A stretch of 64,000 nt of DNA from Riemerella anatipestifer_F (GCF_037861325.1 NZ_JAFELW010000003.1), one strand, 5' to 3'. Positions 50,777-59,890 are shown, counted from the stretch's first letter. Notes: generated by a model not told the origin, from the sequence alone. Program-made: numbers and translations.

Positions 50777-52099
50777 TTAAAATTTAGCCTTTAAAATCTG
50801 AGGGTTTACATTTAGACTTACCCAGAACCAATCTTGATAAGGGCTGGCTGTATTTTTGTTTTTAAGATACCTCAATGACTCTGTGTTTAGGAAGAAAGAA
50901 TAACCACCTACAACACTTACATAAGGCATCACATTATATCCAAAAGTGAAATCCCATTCATTGCCAAGGTAAGAGGATAGTTTTTTATTATTGTTATAAA
51001 TGTTAGCTCCAGAATAGAATAAATGGGTATTTAAACCTAGATTTAGTGACGGGTTAACCTTTGCGGATAGCTTAACATGGGTGTCTAACAATCCTACATT
51101 TTTATGAGCGTTCCCTACATAAAAATAATCCATGAAGCCATAGAATTTATGGTGAGTTCCATAAAGTGGGTCGAATGAGTTAGAAATGTTATCGGTTTTG
51201 TTGGTATCATCGCCAGAGAAATAATCTGCTCCAATGCTGATGTTGAGAGGTTTTGCAACTTGATAACCTAATGAACCAGAAAGTAAATAGGCAGATTTTT
51301 TAGTACCCTGAGAGTTTTTTCCCATTTGATAATAAGATGAGAAATGTCCGTTCCAAGCGTTTTTCTTACCAAAATAATTCATACCAAAAGTTTGTAAGTT
51401 ATGTGTTTTGGTATCAGGTAATAAATCGTTTCGGTAGCCTAGGTTATTCAATAATATTGAAAAATAAGAAGTTTTGGATAGTTGATGTTTAAAATGAATC
51501 AACTGAAGGTGCTGGTACGGCTGTGCATCTGTAGGGGTAAAAAATTGACCTATTGGATTATTTACATTAAGATTGTTGTTTTTATAATTCTGGTTAAAAG
51601 CGGCATAAGTAATAACGCTGGTATTGTTTTTATTCCATTCTAAGGCTAAGGCGTCATGGCTTCTTCCTGCAGGGTGCCAGTCGAGGCTTCCGAAAATTCT
51701 ATCATCATCTAGAGCTATCATTTGGCGTCCTACTCTAGTTCTTAGATTTTCAGATAACTTTAAGTCTGCATATGCTTCGTAGATAGACATTCCTCCGGTA
51801 GGATCAACGGTTTGTACTTGGTTGGCTTGTCCCCAAATATTGATGTTTTGTACTGAGAATTTTACCTTTAATAAGTCTTTGTTAGAGTAATTCATGCTCA
51901 GTCTTGTTCTATTGTGTGTGAGAAAAGCATTCTGCTCACCTTGGTTTAATGGAGTGTAGGCTCCGTTTCTGTACTCAGTTCTTGGACGAATTTGCAAGGA
52001 CATGTCGAAAGTATTGTCTTTGTTTGAAGAATCCTGAGCTAATATTTGAGAATGAGATAATAGAAAAATACTCAATAAAGGTAAATAATAAGTTTTCAT
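50777..52099 (-). CDS. Outer-membrane alginate-export-like barrel protein
   Basis: A 440-residue protein with a signal peptide (1-21, SHSQILAQ) and a beta-barrel pattern of alternating residues throughout, ending in an aromatic/hydrophobic strand. The part LRTRVGRQMIALDDDRIFGSL followed by DWHPAGRSHDALALEW matches the AlgE/alginate-export porin family found in Bacteroidetes. It likely forms a channel for anions or small molecules. It is divergent from nrfH, sharing the 227-bp gap; a link with nitrite uptake is possible but not shown. Confidence 0.78.
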   Translation of the reverse strand: MKTYYLPLLSIFLLSHSQILAQDSSNKDNTFDMSLQIRPRTEYRNGAYTPLNQGEQNAFLTHNRTRLSMNYSNKDLLKVKFSVQNINIWGQANQVQTVDPTGGMSIYEAYADLKLSENLRTRVGRQMIALDDDRIFGSLDWHPAGRSHDALALEWNKNNTSVITYAAFNQNYKNNNLNVNNPIGQFFTPTDAQPYQHLQLIHFKHQLSKTSYFSILLNNLGYRNDLLPDTKTHNLQTFGMNYFGKKNAWNGHFSSYYQMGKNSQGTKKSAYLLSGSLGYQVAKPLNISIGADYFSGDDTNKTDNISNSFDPLYGTHHKFYGFMDYFYVGNAHKNVGLLDTHVKLSAKVNPSLNLGLNTHLFYSGANIYNNNKKLSSYLGNEWDFTFGYNVMPYVSVVGGYSFFLNTESLRYLKNKNTASPYQDWFWVSLNVNPQILKAKF

Positions 52100-52178
52100 A
52101 ATATTTATTATTAAGTTAATAATTCAAATGCTAGACAAAATTAGTATCAAATCAGTTTCTAATGAGTGTATTTTGTTG

Positions 52179-52205
52179 TGATATTTGTCATAATGATATT
52201 TATCA
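52179..52205. promoter_or_regulatory. Tandem 12-mer direct repeat upstream of nrfH
   Basis: TGATATTTGTCA (52179-52190) and TGATATTTATCA (52194-52205) are 15 nt apart, start to start. Each is roughly palindromic (TGAT..TCA), as expected for a dimeric regulator such as a CRP/FNR-family protein. They lie about 90-115 nt upstream of the nrfH -7 box. The regulator is not identified. Confidence 0.45.
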
Positions 52206-52293
52206 GTTAATATTTATTATTTAATTAAGGTTAATTTTTAAAAATATGATAATTATTAGGTGGTTTTATTAGGGAGAAATATTTAATACTATT

Positions 52294-52301
52294 TACCTTT
52301 G
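52294..52301 (+). promoter_or_regulatory. -7 element of nrfHA
   Basis: TACCTTTG, 25 nt before ATG 52327. No TTTG at 19-21 nt spacing, which would suit an activator-dependent promoter. Confidence 0.45.
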
Positions 52302-52326
52302 TCTAGTAATTTAAAAATAGACCCCT

Positions 52327-52932
52327 ATGATGAAGAGAGAAAACTATGAAGGTAAGTCTAAAACAAATAGACGGAAGGAAAGATGGTTATTTCCTGTACT
52401 ATTAGGAGTAGCACTTGGGTTATTTATGTATGTGTTTTACATTTCTAAAGCGTACTCTTACCTTTCAGATGATCCTAAAGCCTGTGTAAACTGCCATATT
52501 ATGGCTCCGGAGTACTCTACATGGTTTCACTCTTCTCATGGTAGGGTAACTAATTGTAATGATTGTCATGTACCTCACGACAATGTCTTCAGAAAGTACT
52601 ATTTTAAAGCAATGGACGGAATGAGACATGCCAGCATGTATTCTCTAAGAATGGAGCCTCAGGTAATTAAAATCAGAAAACCGGGGGAAACAGTAGTTCA
52701 GGAGAATTGTATCCGTTGTCATAATGATTTGAATAGTGTGGTGGGTACAGCATCTGTAACAGCAAGTATGGCTCATAAGGACGAAGGTAAACTATGTTGG
52801 GAATGCCATAGAGATGTGCCACATGGTAATGTAAGAGGGCTTAATTCTGCACCTCATGCTAGAGTGCCTTTGGCAGAAACTCCAGTGCCTGAGTGGCTTA
52901 ATAAAATGACAAAAGAAAAATCAAACAAGTAG
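52327..52932 (+). CDS. nrfH: Cytochrome c nitrite reductase small subunit NrfH
   Basis: A 201-residue NapC/NirT-type tetrahaem cytochrome that takes electrons from menaquinol to NrfA. Seen: one N-terminal membrane helix (about 21-40) and four CxxCH haem sites: Cys53/56 (CVNCH), Cys77/80 (CNDCH), Cys128/131 (CIRCH) and Cys157/160 (CWECH). It can start at ATG 52327 or ATG 52330. nrfA follows 21 nt later, so the pair is one operon. Confidence 0.95.
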   Translation: MMKRENYEGKSKTNRRKERWLFPVLLGVALGLFMYVFYISKAYSYLSDDPKACVNCHIMAPEYSTWFHSSHGRVTNCNDCHVPHDNVFRKYYFKAMDGMRHASMYSLRMEPQVIKIRKPGETVVQENCIRCHNDLNSVVGTASVTASMAHKDEGKLCWECHRDVPHGNVRGLNSAPHARVPLAETPVPEWLNKMTKEKSNK

Positions 52933-52953
52933 AAAATAATAATACATAAAGTT

Positions 52954-54420
52954 ATGAAACGCAAGAGTTGGTTAATTGTAGGAATTTTAGGAGTGGTTAT
53001 TTTTGGTTTGGGGATGCTTGCTAATTCTATTATGCAGAGAAAGGCAGAGTCTATGCATCTTTCTAAAGCTAATAATAATATTAAAGATTTTGAATCTAGA
53101 AATGAAATTTGGGGAGATTCTTACCCTCGTGAGTATGAGTCTTGGGCAAAAACGGCAGACACTACTTTTAGATCTAAACATATGAGTAGTAATGCTGATG
53201 ATTTGCTAGAAGAAAGACCAGAAATGGTAATCCTTTGGGCAGGATATGCTTTTGCAAAAGATTATAAAGCACCTAGAGGACACTTCTATTCAGTGAAAGA
53301 TGTGGTGGGTACTTTAAGAACAGGTGCTCCTGATGCTAATCATCCAGATGTGCAGCCAGGAACTTGTTGGACTTGTAAAAGCCCTGATGTACCAAGAATG
53401 ATGAACCAAATGGGAGTAGAAAACTTCTATAAAGCTAAATGGTCTCAGCTTGGAAGCGATGTGGTAAACCCTATTGGTTGTGCAGATTGCCACGATCCTA
53501 AGACTATGAATTTAACCATTACTCGCCCTGCATTGGTAGAGGCTTATCAAAGAATGGGTAAAGATATTAAGAAAGCAACACACCAAGAGATGCGTTCTTT
53601 AGTTTGTGCACAGTGTCACGTGGAGTATTACTTTAAAGGAGATAATAAATACCTTACTTTCCCTTGGGATAAAGGTATGTCTCTAGAAAATATGGAAGAA
53701 TATTATGATAATGCAAAACATGTAGACTTTGTACATAAGTTGAGTAAAGCACCTATTCTAAAAGCTCAGCACCCAGATTTTGAGGTTTATAATTTAGGTA
53801 TCCATGCTCAGAGAGGAGTATCTTGTGCGGACTGCCATATGCCATATAAGTCAGAAGGAGGGGTTAAATATACAGACCACCACATTTCTAGTCCATTAGC
53901 TAATATCAATAATACTTGTCAGGTTTGTCATAGAGAGTCAGAAACTACTCTTGCTCAAAATGTGTACGAAAGACAGGATATGGTATTCCAGCTTAGAAAT
54001 AGATTAGAAAAACAGTTAGCAAAAGTTCACTTAATGGCTAAATTCCTTTGGGATAATAATGCTACAGAGCAAGAGATGAAGCCTGTTTTAGACCTTATCA
54101 GAAAATCACAATGGAGATGGGATTTCATTACTGCATCACACGGAGCGGCGTTCCACGCACCACTAGAATCTCAGCGTATTTTGGGTGATGGTCTTTACCT
54201 AGCGGTACAAGCTGAAGCGAAGATGAATGATATTTCTAACAAGAAAAATATTAGTGGTAAGTTTGTAATGCCAGATGTAAGTACTAAAGCTAAAGCACAA
54301 AAATTCATTGGTTTAGATATACCTAAAGAGTCAGCTGCTAAAGCACAGTTTATGAAAACAGTAGTTCCAGAATGGTTGAAGAAAGCAAAAGCTAAGGGAG
54401 TTCTGGTAAAAGATAAATAA
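52954..54420 (+). CDS. nrfA: Ammonia-forming cytochrome c nitrite reductase
   Basis: A 488-residue pentahaem enzyme that reduces nitrite to ammonium with six electrons. Seen: signal/anchor helix (about 5-25), the special active-site haem motif CWTCK (Cys138, Cys141, Lys142) where Lys replaces His, and four CxxCH motifs at Cys176/179, 218/221, 291/294 and 322/325. The final His at DHHISSPL adds ligands near the calcium region. It gives the cell a way to respire nitrite or to detoxify it and NO. Followed by a strong terminator. Confidence 0.97.
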   Translation: MKRKSWLIVGILGVVIFGLGMLANSIMQRKAESMHLSKANNNIKDFESRNEIWGDSYPREYESWAKTADTTFRSKHMSSNADDLLEERPEMVILWAGYAFAKDYKAPRGHFYSVKDVVGTLRTGAPDANHPDVQPGTCWTCKSPDVPRMMNQMGVENFYKAKWSQLGSDVVNPIGCADCHDPKTMNLTITRPALVEAYQRMGKDIKKATHQEMRSLVCAQCHVEYYFKGDNKYLTFPWDKGMSLENMEEYYDNAKHVDFVHKLSKAPILKAQHPDFEVYNLGIHAQRGVSCADCHMPYKSEGGVKYTDHHISSPLANINNTCQVCHRESETTLAQNVYERQDMVFQLRNRLEKQLAKVHLMAKFLWDNNATEQEMKPVLDLIRKSQWRWDFITASHGAAFHAPLESQRILGDGLYLAVQAEAKMNDISNKKNISGKFVMPDVSTKAKAQKFIGLDIPKESAAKAQFMKTVVPEWLKKAKAKGVLVKDK

Positions 54421-54434
54421 GACTAATAATATTA

Positions 54435-54471
54435 AGCTCCCACATTTCTAGTTGAAGTTGTGGGAGTTTTT
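54435..54471 (+). terminator. Terminator after nrfA
   Basis: CTCCCACA (54437-54444) pairs with TGTGGGAG (54459-54466), followed by a T-run. It lies inside the nrfHA-resB-ccsA stretch, so expression of resB-ccsA is either by read-through or from its own promoter. Confidence 0.82.
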
Positions 54472-54497
54472 ATGTTTATGAAATAGATAGAATTGAT

Positions 54498-55724
54498 ATG
54501 AAATTTGAAAATACATTAACTAGTAGAACTCAGTTTAGAGATGCCTTAATTATCAATTTAGGGTTGTTGGTGTTGGGAGTTCTTCTTCAGTATTTTTTAG
54601 GAAATATTCCTAAACAGTATGTTTCGTTTCCATATAATATAGGGGCTGGTGTAGGCTTTGTATTGGTATGGACGCTTATTTTTTATTTCTTCAAGCAGAA
54701 GAAAATCATTAGTTTGCTAGATAGCTCACCGTTTGCTATTGTAACTACTATTGTTTTAGGCTTTTTGAGTATAGGTTTGGGCGTATTTAATGTAGCTCCA
54801 GAATCTACTTATTATAATACACTTAACAAGTTGGGTGTTAATCAGATTACGATTACGTGGTATTTTGCTTTAATTTTCTTTATTCTGTTGGTCAATTTGT
54901 GGTTGAGTATTCTCAAGAGGGCTTTGGTTTTTCAAGCGAAAAACATCACTTTTTTACTCAATCATTTTGGGTTATGGTTAGCTTTATTTGCTGGAGTTTT
55001 AGGTCAAGGCGATCTTACGAAACTTAAAATGACTCTGCAAGATGGTCGTCCCGAATGGAGAGCAGTAGATGAGAATGGGCATGTGGTAGAGCTACCACTA
55101 GCACTTGAACTCAAGAAGTTTGAGATGGAGATTTACCCTAACAAGCTATTTCTTATAGATGAAAAAGGGGAAACTTTACCAAAGTCTAAACCAGACGGCT
55201 TTATGTTGGAAAAGATAGGGGCAATACATACTTTTGAAGATTGGGAAGTAAAACTGGTAGAATATGTACAGAATGCAGTTATTGTTAGAGAGAACACTTA
55301 CGCTAAAAATCCAATGTGGGGAGCAACTAATGCGGCTAAAGTTATTGTAAAAAATAAAAAAACACAGGAGCAAAAAGAAGAGTGGATTTCTTGCGGAAAC
55401 TTTATGTTTCCACCTAAAGCTATCAAGCTAAGCGAAAATAGAACCTTGGTAATGTCGCCACCAGAGGCTAAAAAATATCAGTCCGATGTTTTAATTTACC
55501 AAAAAGAAAGCTCAAAAGTGGAGGAAGGTAAAATATTGGTTAATCAGCCGCTAGAAGTTAATGGTTGGAAAATCTATCAAGTCAGCTATAACGAAAACTT
55601 AGGGCGATGGTCAGATATTAGTGTGTTAGAATTGGTGCTAGACCCATGGTTACCGTTGGTGTATATAGGTATTTTTATACTTATGTTGGGTACTATTAGT
55701 TTTTTATTTCAAAATCGTAAGTAG
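54498..55724 (+). CDS. resB: Cytochrome c biogenesis protein ResB
   Basis: A 408-residue protein with four hydrophobic segments near the N-terminus (about 14-34, 41-60, 76-95, 120-140), a large periplasmic domain and a final helix (about 382-402). It belongs to ResB/Ccs1, which with CcsA delivers and attaches haem in system II cytochrome c maturation. The pairing with ccsA (stop and start 2 nt apart) and the location behind two multihaem cytochromes fit that role well. Confidence 0.88.
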   Translation: MKFENTLTSRTQFRDALIINLGLLVLGVLLQYFLGNIPKQYVSFPYNIGAGVGFVLVWTLIFYFFKQKKIISLLDSSPFAIVTTIVLGFLSIGLGVFNVAPESTYYNTLNKLGVNQITITWYFALIFFILLVNLWLSILKRALVFQAKNITFLLNHFGLWLALFAGVLGQGDLTKLKMTLQDGRPEWRAVDENGHVVELPLALELKKFEMEIYPNKLFLIDEKGETLPKSKPDGFMLEKIGAIHTFEDWEVKLVEYVQNAVIVRENTYAKNPMWGATNAAKVIVKNKKTQEQKEEWISCGNFMFPPKAIKLSENRTLVMSPPEAKKYQSDVLIYQKESSKVEEGKILVNQPLEVNGWKIYQVSYNENLGRWSDISVLELVLDPWLPLVYIGIFILMLGTISFLFQNRK

Positions 55725-55726
55725 TT

Positions 55727-56521
55727 ATGTGGAGTGTATTTAGTTATATTGTATTTTCTTTATTGATATTGTGGGTAACCTCAGGGGTTTTGTTATTATT
55801 CAAAAAGAAACCATTGGTTAATTTAGCATTAGGACTTCACTTGGTGGGGATTATTGTTTTAGGATATTTTATCTCCAATTTATGGATAACCCTAGAGAGA
55901 CCGCCTTTGCGTACTTTGGCAGAAACTAGAATTTGGTATGCCTTTTTTATTTCGGTAATAGGTTGGGTGTTGTATTTTTTATATAAACAAAAATGGATTT
56001 TGCACTATGCTATCGTCATGGCGGGAGTTTTTACTCTGATTACCTATTTTAACCCTGATACCATCAATAAAACTTTGATGCCAGCTTTACATAGCGTTTG
56101 GTTTATTCCGCATGTGGTGGTGTATATATTTGCTTATGCAATGTTTGGTATGGCAACATTAGTGGCTGTTTTTGGGCTTTACCGTTACTACAAAAAAGAA
56201 CAAGTAGGGGAGACGGTGCAGCTGATGAACCAGTTGGTAAATGTAGGTTATAGCTTTTTAACATTAGGACTTCTGTTTGGAGCATTATGGGCAAAGGAAG
56301 CGTGGGGACATTATTGGACTTGGGATCCTAAAGAAACTTGGGCATTTATAAGTTGGTTAGGATATTTGGTGTATATTCATTACAGATTTAAGTTTAAAAA
56401 TGAAGAAGGTACGATGCCGTTTTATATCATCATAGTGGCATTCTTGTTATTGTTGGTATGTTGGTTTGGAGTTAATTACCTGCCAACCGCACAGAATAGT
56501 GTACATACTTACACAGGATAA
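55727..56521 (+). CDS. ccsA: Cytochrome c biogenesis protein CcsA
   Basis: A 264-residue integral membrane protein with eight hydrophobic helices and the WWD-type haem-handling block WGHYWTWDPKETWAF, plus conserved His residues in external loops (e.g. LHSVWFIPHVVVYI). With ResB it forms the system II haem transporter/ligase. It ends in a terminator shared with the convergent flavoprotein gene. Confidence 0.92.
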   Translation: MWSVFSYIVFSLLILWVTSGVLLLFKKKPLVNLALGLHLVGIIVLGYFISNLWITLERPPLRTLAETRIWYAFFISVIGWVLYFLYKQKWILHYAIVMAGVFTLITYFNPDTINKTLMPALHSVWFIPHVVVYIFAYAMFGMATLVAVFGLYRYYKKEQVGETVQLMNQLVNVGYSFLTLGLLFGALWAKEAWGHYWTWDPKETWAFISWLGYLVYIHYRFKFKNEEGTMPFYIIIVAFLLLLVCWFGVNYLPTAQNSVHTYTG

Positions 56522-56543
56522 AATTTTTGAACAGAATAATAAT

Positions 56544-56578
56544 AAAAGAACCGAGAAAATATACATCTCGGTTCTTTT
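56544..56578. terminator. Bidirectional terminator between ccsA and the flavoprotein gene
   Basis: AAAAGAACCGAG (56544-56555) pairs with CTCGGTTCTTTT (56567-56578); strong stem with T-runs on both strands. Confidence 0.88.
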
Positions 56579-56582
56579 AGTT

Positions 56583-57791
56583 TTATATTGAATTAAGGTC
56601 TTGTGCGATGAGCCACGCTTCGCTCCAACAGGCTTGAAAGTTGAATCCTCCAGTAACGGCATCTATATCCAAAACTTCCCCTGCAATGTAGAAATTAGGA
56701 AGTATTTTAGATTTCATATTTTTAAAATCAATTTCTTTTAGATAAACACCTCCAGCGGTTACAAACTCTTCTTTGAATGTAGATTTGCCTGTTACGGAAA
56801 GCTTCTTTTTACAGAGGTTTTCTATGATAGTTTGTGTTTCTTTTGCGGAGAGGTGAGCCCATTGTTTTTCGGAGTTGATACGAGAAACTTCTAAAATGCT
56901 TTGCCAAAAACGATTGGTAATATCAAAAGGTTTTCCTTGGCTTAAAGTTTTCTTTGGGTGGTTTTGTTTAAATTCTTGGATAAGAGTTTCTGCATCATTA
57001 GGTGAAATTCCAACGAAATTAACTTCAATACTAAAGTTATAGTTTAAGTCATTTAACCTTCTAGCTTCCCAAGCGGATAGTTTTAAAATGGCAGGTCCAC
57101 TAAGTCCCCAATGGGTAATAAGTAAAGCGCCTGCTTCTTCGGATTTTAGTTCTGGTATTCTCACTTCTGCTGACGGAAAACTAGTGCCTGAAAGTCCTTC
57201 TAGTAAATCATCTTTGATGTTAAAGGTAAATAAAGAAGGAACGGGTTTTACAATAGTATGTCCTAAACTTTCCATTAGCCTTAATGCCTTAGGAGAGCTA
57301 CCTGTACAGAAAATCACAATATCTGCTAAGAAAGACTCTCCATTAGTAATAATGAGATATTGATGGTCTTGCTTAGAGATAGATTTTACTGTGGTTTTAG
57401 TATGGATTTCAATGTTTTTCTCTTTCACAGAGGAAAGCAGGCAGTCGATAATAGTTTGGGAGCGGTTAGATTCTGGGAAGATTCTATTATCGTCTTCAAT
57501 CTTCAACGAAACACCTCGTTCTGAAAACCAAGCCATAGTATCACCAGGTTGAAATTTACTAAAAACACTTCTAAGTTCCTTATGTCCTCTTGGGTAAAAC
57601 TGAACTAAATCTCTAGCATCAAAACAAGCGTGGGTAACATTACAGCGTCCGCCTCCTGATATTTTTACTTTCTGTAAAACTTCTGCATTTTGTTCTAGTA
57701 TGCAGACATTGTATTTTGAGGTGTCTATATTAGCTGCCGAAAAAAATCCCGAAGCTCCACCTCCTATAATAACTATATTGGGTTTATTCAT
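56583..57791 (-). CDS. FAD-dependent oxidoreductase, HI0933/YhiN family
   Basis: A 402-residue flavoprotein. Seen: the dinucleotide-binding motif VIIGGGASGFFSAANI at about residues 6-21, KVKISGGGRCNVTHA (FAD phosphate region), and the C-terminal family block IDAVTGGFNFQACWSEAWLIAQDL. Function in this family (YhiN, 'aminoacetone oxidase-like') is poorly known. Single gene; the next gene upstream on the same strand belongs to the TonB set, 41 nt away. Confidence 0.87.
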   Translation of the reverse strand: MNKPNIVIIGGGASGFFSAANIDTSKYNVCILEQNAEVLQKVKISGGGRCNVTHACFDARDLVQFYPRGHKELRSVFSKFQPGDTMAWFSERGVSLKIEDDNRIFPESNRSQTIIDCLLSSVKEKNIEIHTKTTVKSISKQDHQYLIITNGESFLADIVIFCTGSSPKALRLMESLGHTIVKPVPSLFTFNIKDDLLEGLSGTSFPSAEVRIPELKSEEAGALLITHWGLSGPAILKLSAWEARRLNDLNYNFSIEVNFVGISPNDAETLIQEFKQNHPKKTLSQGKPFDITNRFWQSILEVSRINSEKQWAHLSAKETQTIIENLCKKKLSVTGKSTFKEEFVTAGGVYLKEIDFKNMKSKILPNFYIAGEVLDIDAVTGGFNFQACWSEAWLIAQDLNSI

Positions 57792-57832
57792 CTTGAATTT
57801 CCTTATATCCTAAAATCCCTTTTGATTAGGCT

Positions 57833-58693
57833 TTAGAAAGTGATTTTGTAAGTGCCAGTAGAAGAAGTGCTAGCTCTTTCGGCTTTTACATATTTCTTTA
57901 CCCACTCTATGGTCGTGTTTACAGCACAAGGGTCTGTAATACCACCACTTCGTCTAGCCGAAATTACATTACCCGCTTTATCTACCACATAAGAAATGCT
58001 GATTGTACCTGAGGCAGAACACTGATGAGACGGCTGTGAACCACCACGCCCCATGGTTCCTGGTATAAAACCGATTAGCTTTCGGTCTATACCGATTTTA
58101 CTATCGCCATTGCTATCGCCACCTAGTGGATCTCCTGTATTTCCAGAAGTATTTTGGGAATTCCCTTGAGCTCCTTTGTTGGTGCCTCGTCCTCTGATGA
58201 GGTTGCCAATAGCTTCGTTACCTCTGCCATCACCTTGGTTGGTTGTAGTTTTATTTTGTGCAGTGGTACTACTTTTTTTAGGTGTCGTGGTTTCTTTCTT
58301 TTGGGTATTTGTTGTGCTTTCTTTTGTAGGTTTAGGGGTTGCTTTTTCCACCTTTTCAGCACTTGTTTTGGTATTTTGCCCTGTGATAATTTTCTCCTTA
58401 ACTACTTCTTTTTTTGGTTGAGGTTCTACAGGTGTAGGTTGTATTTCTTGTATTGGTGTTGGAGTCTCGGTGGCGGATAGACTGCCCTCTTGGTTTTGGG
58501 GTTCTTCAGGAAGGTTACCCTCGTTTTGGTCTCCAAAATTGATGAGCATTGTGCTTACGACTTCCTCCTTTGGAAGTTCTCTAGTAAACGAATAAAAATA
58601 CAAAGCTAAGAATACCAAAAGGCTAATCAAAAATGTGATGATGGCACTTTTGATTTGGTCTTTTCTTTCCGATGTATTTATGGTTTGGCTCAT
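57833..58693 (-). CDS. TonB-like energy transducer of the second system
   Basis: A 286-residue protein: short cytoplasmic start, one helix (about 16-36), a long spacer rich in Thr, Pro, Lys, Gln, Asn and Gly (for instance KKETTTPKKSSTTAQNKTTT), and a C-terminal TonB-type domain (about 205-286: TISISYVVDKAGNVISARRSG, ending GTYKITF). The spacer differs from the Pro-run spacer of the first TonB. I start at ATG 58693, 4 nt downstream of the exbD stop, rather than the earlier in-frame codon at 58726. Confidence 0.82.
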   Translation of the reverse strand: MSQTINTSERKDQIKSAIITFLISLLVFLALYFYSFTRELPKEEVVSTMLINFGDQNEGNLPEEPQNQEGSLSATETPTPIQEIQPTPVEPQPKKEVVKEKIITGQNTKTSAEKVEKATPKPTKESTTNTQKKETTTPKKSSTTAQNKTTTNQGDGRGNEAIGNLIRGRGTNKGAQGNSQNTSGNTGDPLGGDSNGDSKIGIDRKLIGFIPGTMGRGGSQPSHQCSASGTISISYVVDKAGNVISARRSGGITDPCAVNTTIEWVKKYVKAERASTSSTGTYKITF

Positions 58694-58697
58694 AAGT

Positions 58698-59096
58698 TTA
58701 CTTTTCTTGTACGGTTGCGATAGCAATATTGTAGCGGTTTCTTTCGGCGATTTCCATTACGAAAACAACATCTTTGTGCCTCGTATTTTCATCGGCTCTT
58801 ATTGTAAAAGAAGGTTTGGTTTCGTTTTTCAATAAGGCATTAAGGGTAGGTTCTAGAGTTTCCTTATTTACAGCCTTATCGTTTATGAAATAGTCGCCTT
58901 CTGGAGAAATGGTAACCGAAACGGGGTCTTGAGTTGCAGGAGAGCCTTCTGCTGCTTGTGGTAACTTCACTTCTATGGCACTTTGGCTAATAGCAGAGGA
59001 GGTTATCATAAAAAATATCAGCAAGAGGAAAATAATATCCGTCATAGAAGCCATACTAAACTCCGCACTTGCTCTATTTCTGCGTTTTAATTCCAT
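58698..59096 (-). CDS. exbD: ExbD/TolR protein of the second system
   Basis: A 132-residue ExbD of standard length. Seen: one helix with Asp20 (ASMTDIIFLLLIFF) and a short periplasmic domain with DPVSVTISPEGDYFIND and the final VMEIAERNRYNIAIATVQEK. It lies 16 nt after the ExbB gene. Unlike the cluster at 38.8-41.8 kb, there is only one ExbD. Confidence 0.92.
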   Translation of the reverse strand: MELKRRNRASAEFSMASMTDIIFLLLIFFMITSSAISQSAIEVKLPQAAEGSPATQDPVSVTISPEGDYFINDKAVNKETLEPTLNALLKNETKPSFTIRADENTRHKDVVFVMEIAERNRYNIAIATVQEK

Positions 59097-59112
59097 AAAT
59101 TAAATTTTTAGT

Positions 59113-59793
59113 TTATAATGGCTTATTGATAGCATCTAGGAATTCCCCTGCATGAATTTGTATTTTAAGCACCAAACGATCCACTTTAGTTACGAGAATA
59201 TTGTAGAAGAAATAAGCTGGAATACCCACAAAAAGCCCAGCCGCAGTAGTTGCCATAGCGGTATAAATACCCGATGCTAAAAGTTTAGGGCTTACAACTC
59301 CTGTTACATTAGAGATTTCAAAAAACGCCATAATCATACCGATTACCGTACCTAAAAAGCCTAGCATAGGAGCGGCACCAGAAGCAGAAGCTAATAAGTT
59401 GAGGTTTTTCTCAAGTTTAGACACTTCTAGGTTACCTTGGCTTTGCATCGCATTGCTAATATCACTTATAGGGCGACCTATCCTGCTAAGCCCTTTCTCT
59501 ATCATTCTCGCTTCAGGGGTGTTAGAGGTCTTGCACAAATCTATAGCCGTGTCTATTTTACCTTCATAGACGAAATCTTTAATATTATTAAGGAAGTTAG
59601 GGTCGGTCTTAGCCGCTCTACGAATAAAAAAGTAGCGTTCTAGAAAAATATACAGAGCGAGTATCCCTAGTAAGAATATAGCTATCATAATCACATTAGA
59701 GATGATGCCACCTCCGAATAATATTTCCCATAGAGAAAAGACTTGCTTTTCTGTATTTGTGGTTTGAGATACCATTTGTATGTTGTCGTTCAT
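59113..59793 (-). CDS. exbB: ExbB/TolQ protein of the second system
   Basis: A 226-residue three-helix ExbB (about 31-50, 130-155, 170-195), the usual length. Seen: LASASGAAPMLGFLGTVIGMI and MATTAAGLFVGIPAYFFYN. Driving proton flow for its TonB partner in a three-gene operon ExbB-ExbD-TonB on the minus strand. Two separate energisers, one standard and one expanded, are thus encoded within 20 kb. Confidence 0.93.
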   Translation of the reverse strand: MNDNIQMVSQTTNTEKQVFSLWEILFGGGIISNVIMIAIFLLGILALYIFLERYFFIRRAAKTDPNFLNNIKDFVYEGKIDTAIDLCKTSNTPEARMIEKGLSRIGRPISDISNAMQSQGNLEVSKLEKNLNLLASASGAAPMLGFLGTVIGMIMAFFEISNVTGVVSPKLLASGIYTAMATTAAGLFVGIPAYFFYNILVTKVDRLVLKIQIHAGEFLDAINKPL

Positions 59794-59822
59794 TTTTAAA
59801 ATAAATTTATGTTATACTAACG

Positions 59823-59850
59823 AAAAAAGCCTTGAGATATTACTTAGGCT
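59823..59850 (-). terminator. Probable terminator of the 59891 gene
   Basis: AGCCT (59828-59832) pairs with AGGCT (59846-59850), and on the minus strand a run of six T follows. The stem is short. Confidence 0.5.
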
Positions 59851-59890
59851 AATTTCTCAACTTGTTTGTGATGTTATGAATTATCTTTTG

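Noticed and set aside
58154..58480. Cys/Phe/Leu-rich open frames on the plus strand
   Set aside because: They lie antisense to the Thr/Lys/Gln spacer of the second TonB; composition is a by-product of that spacer and they have no starts or promoters.
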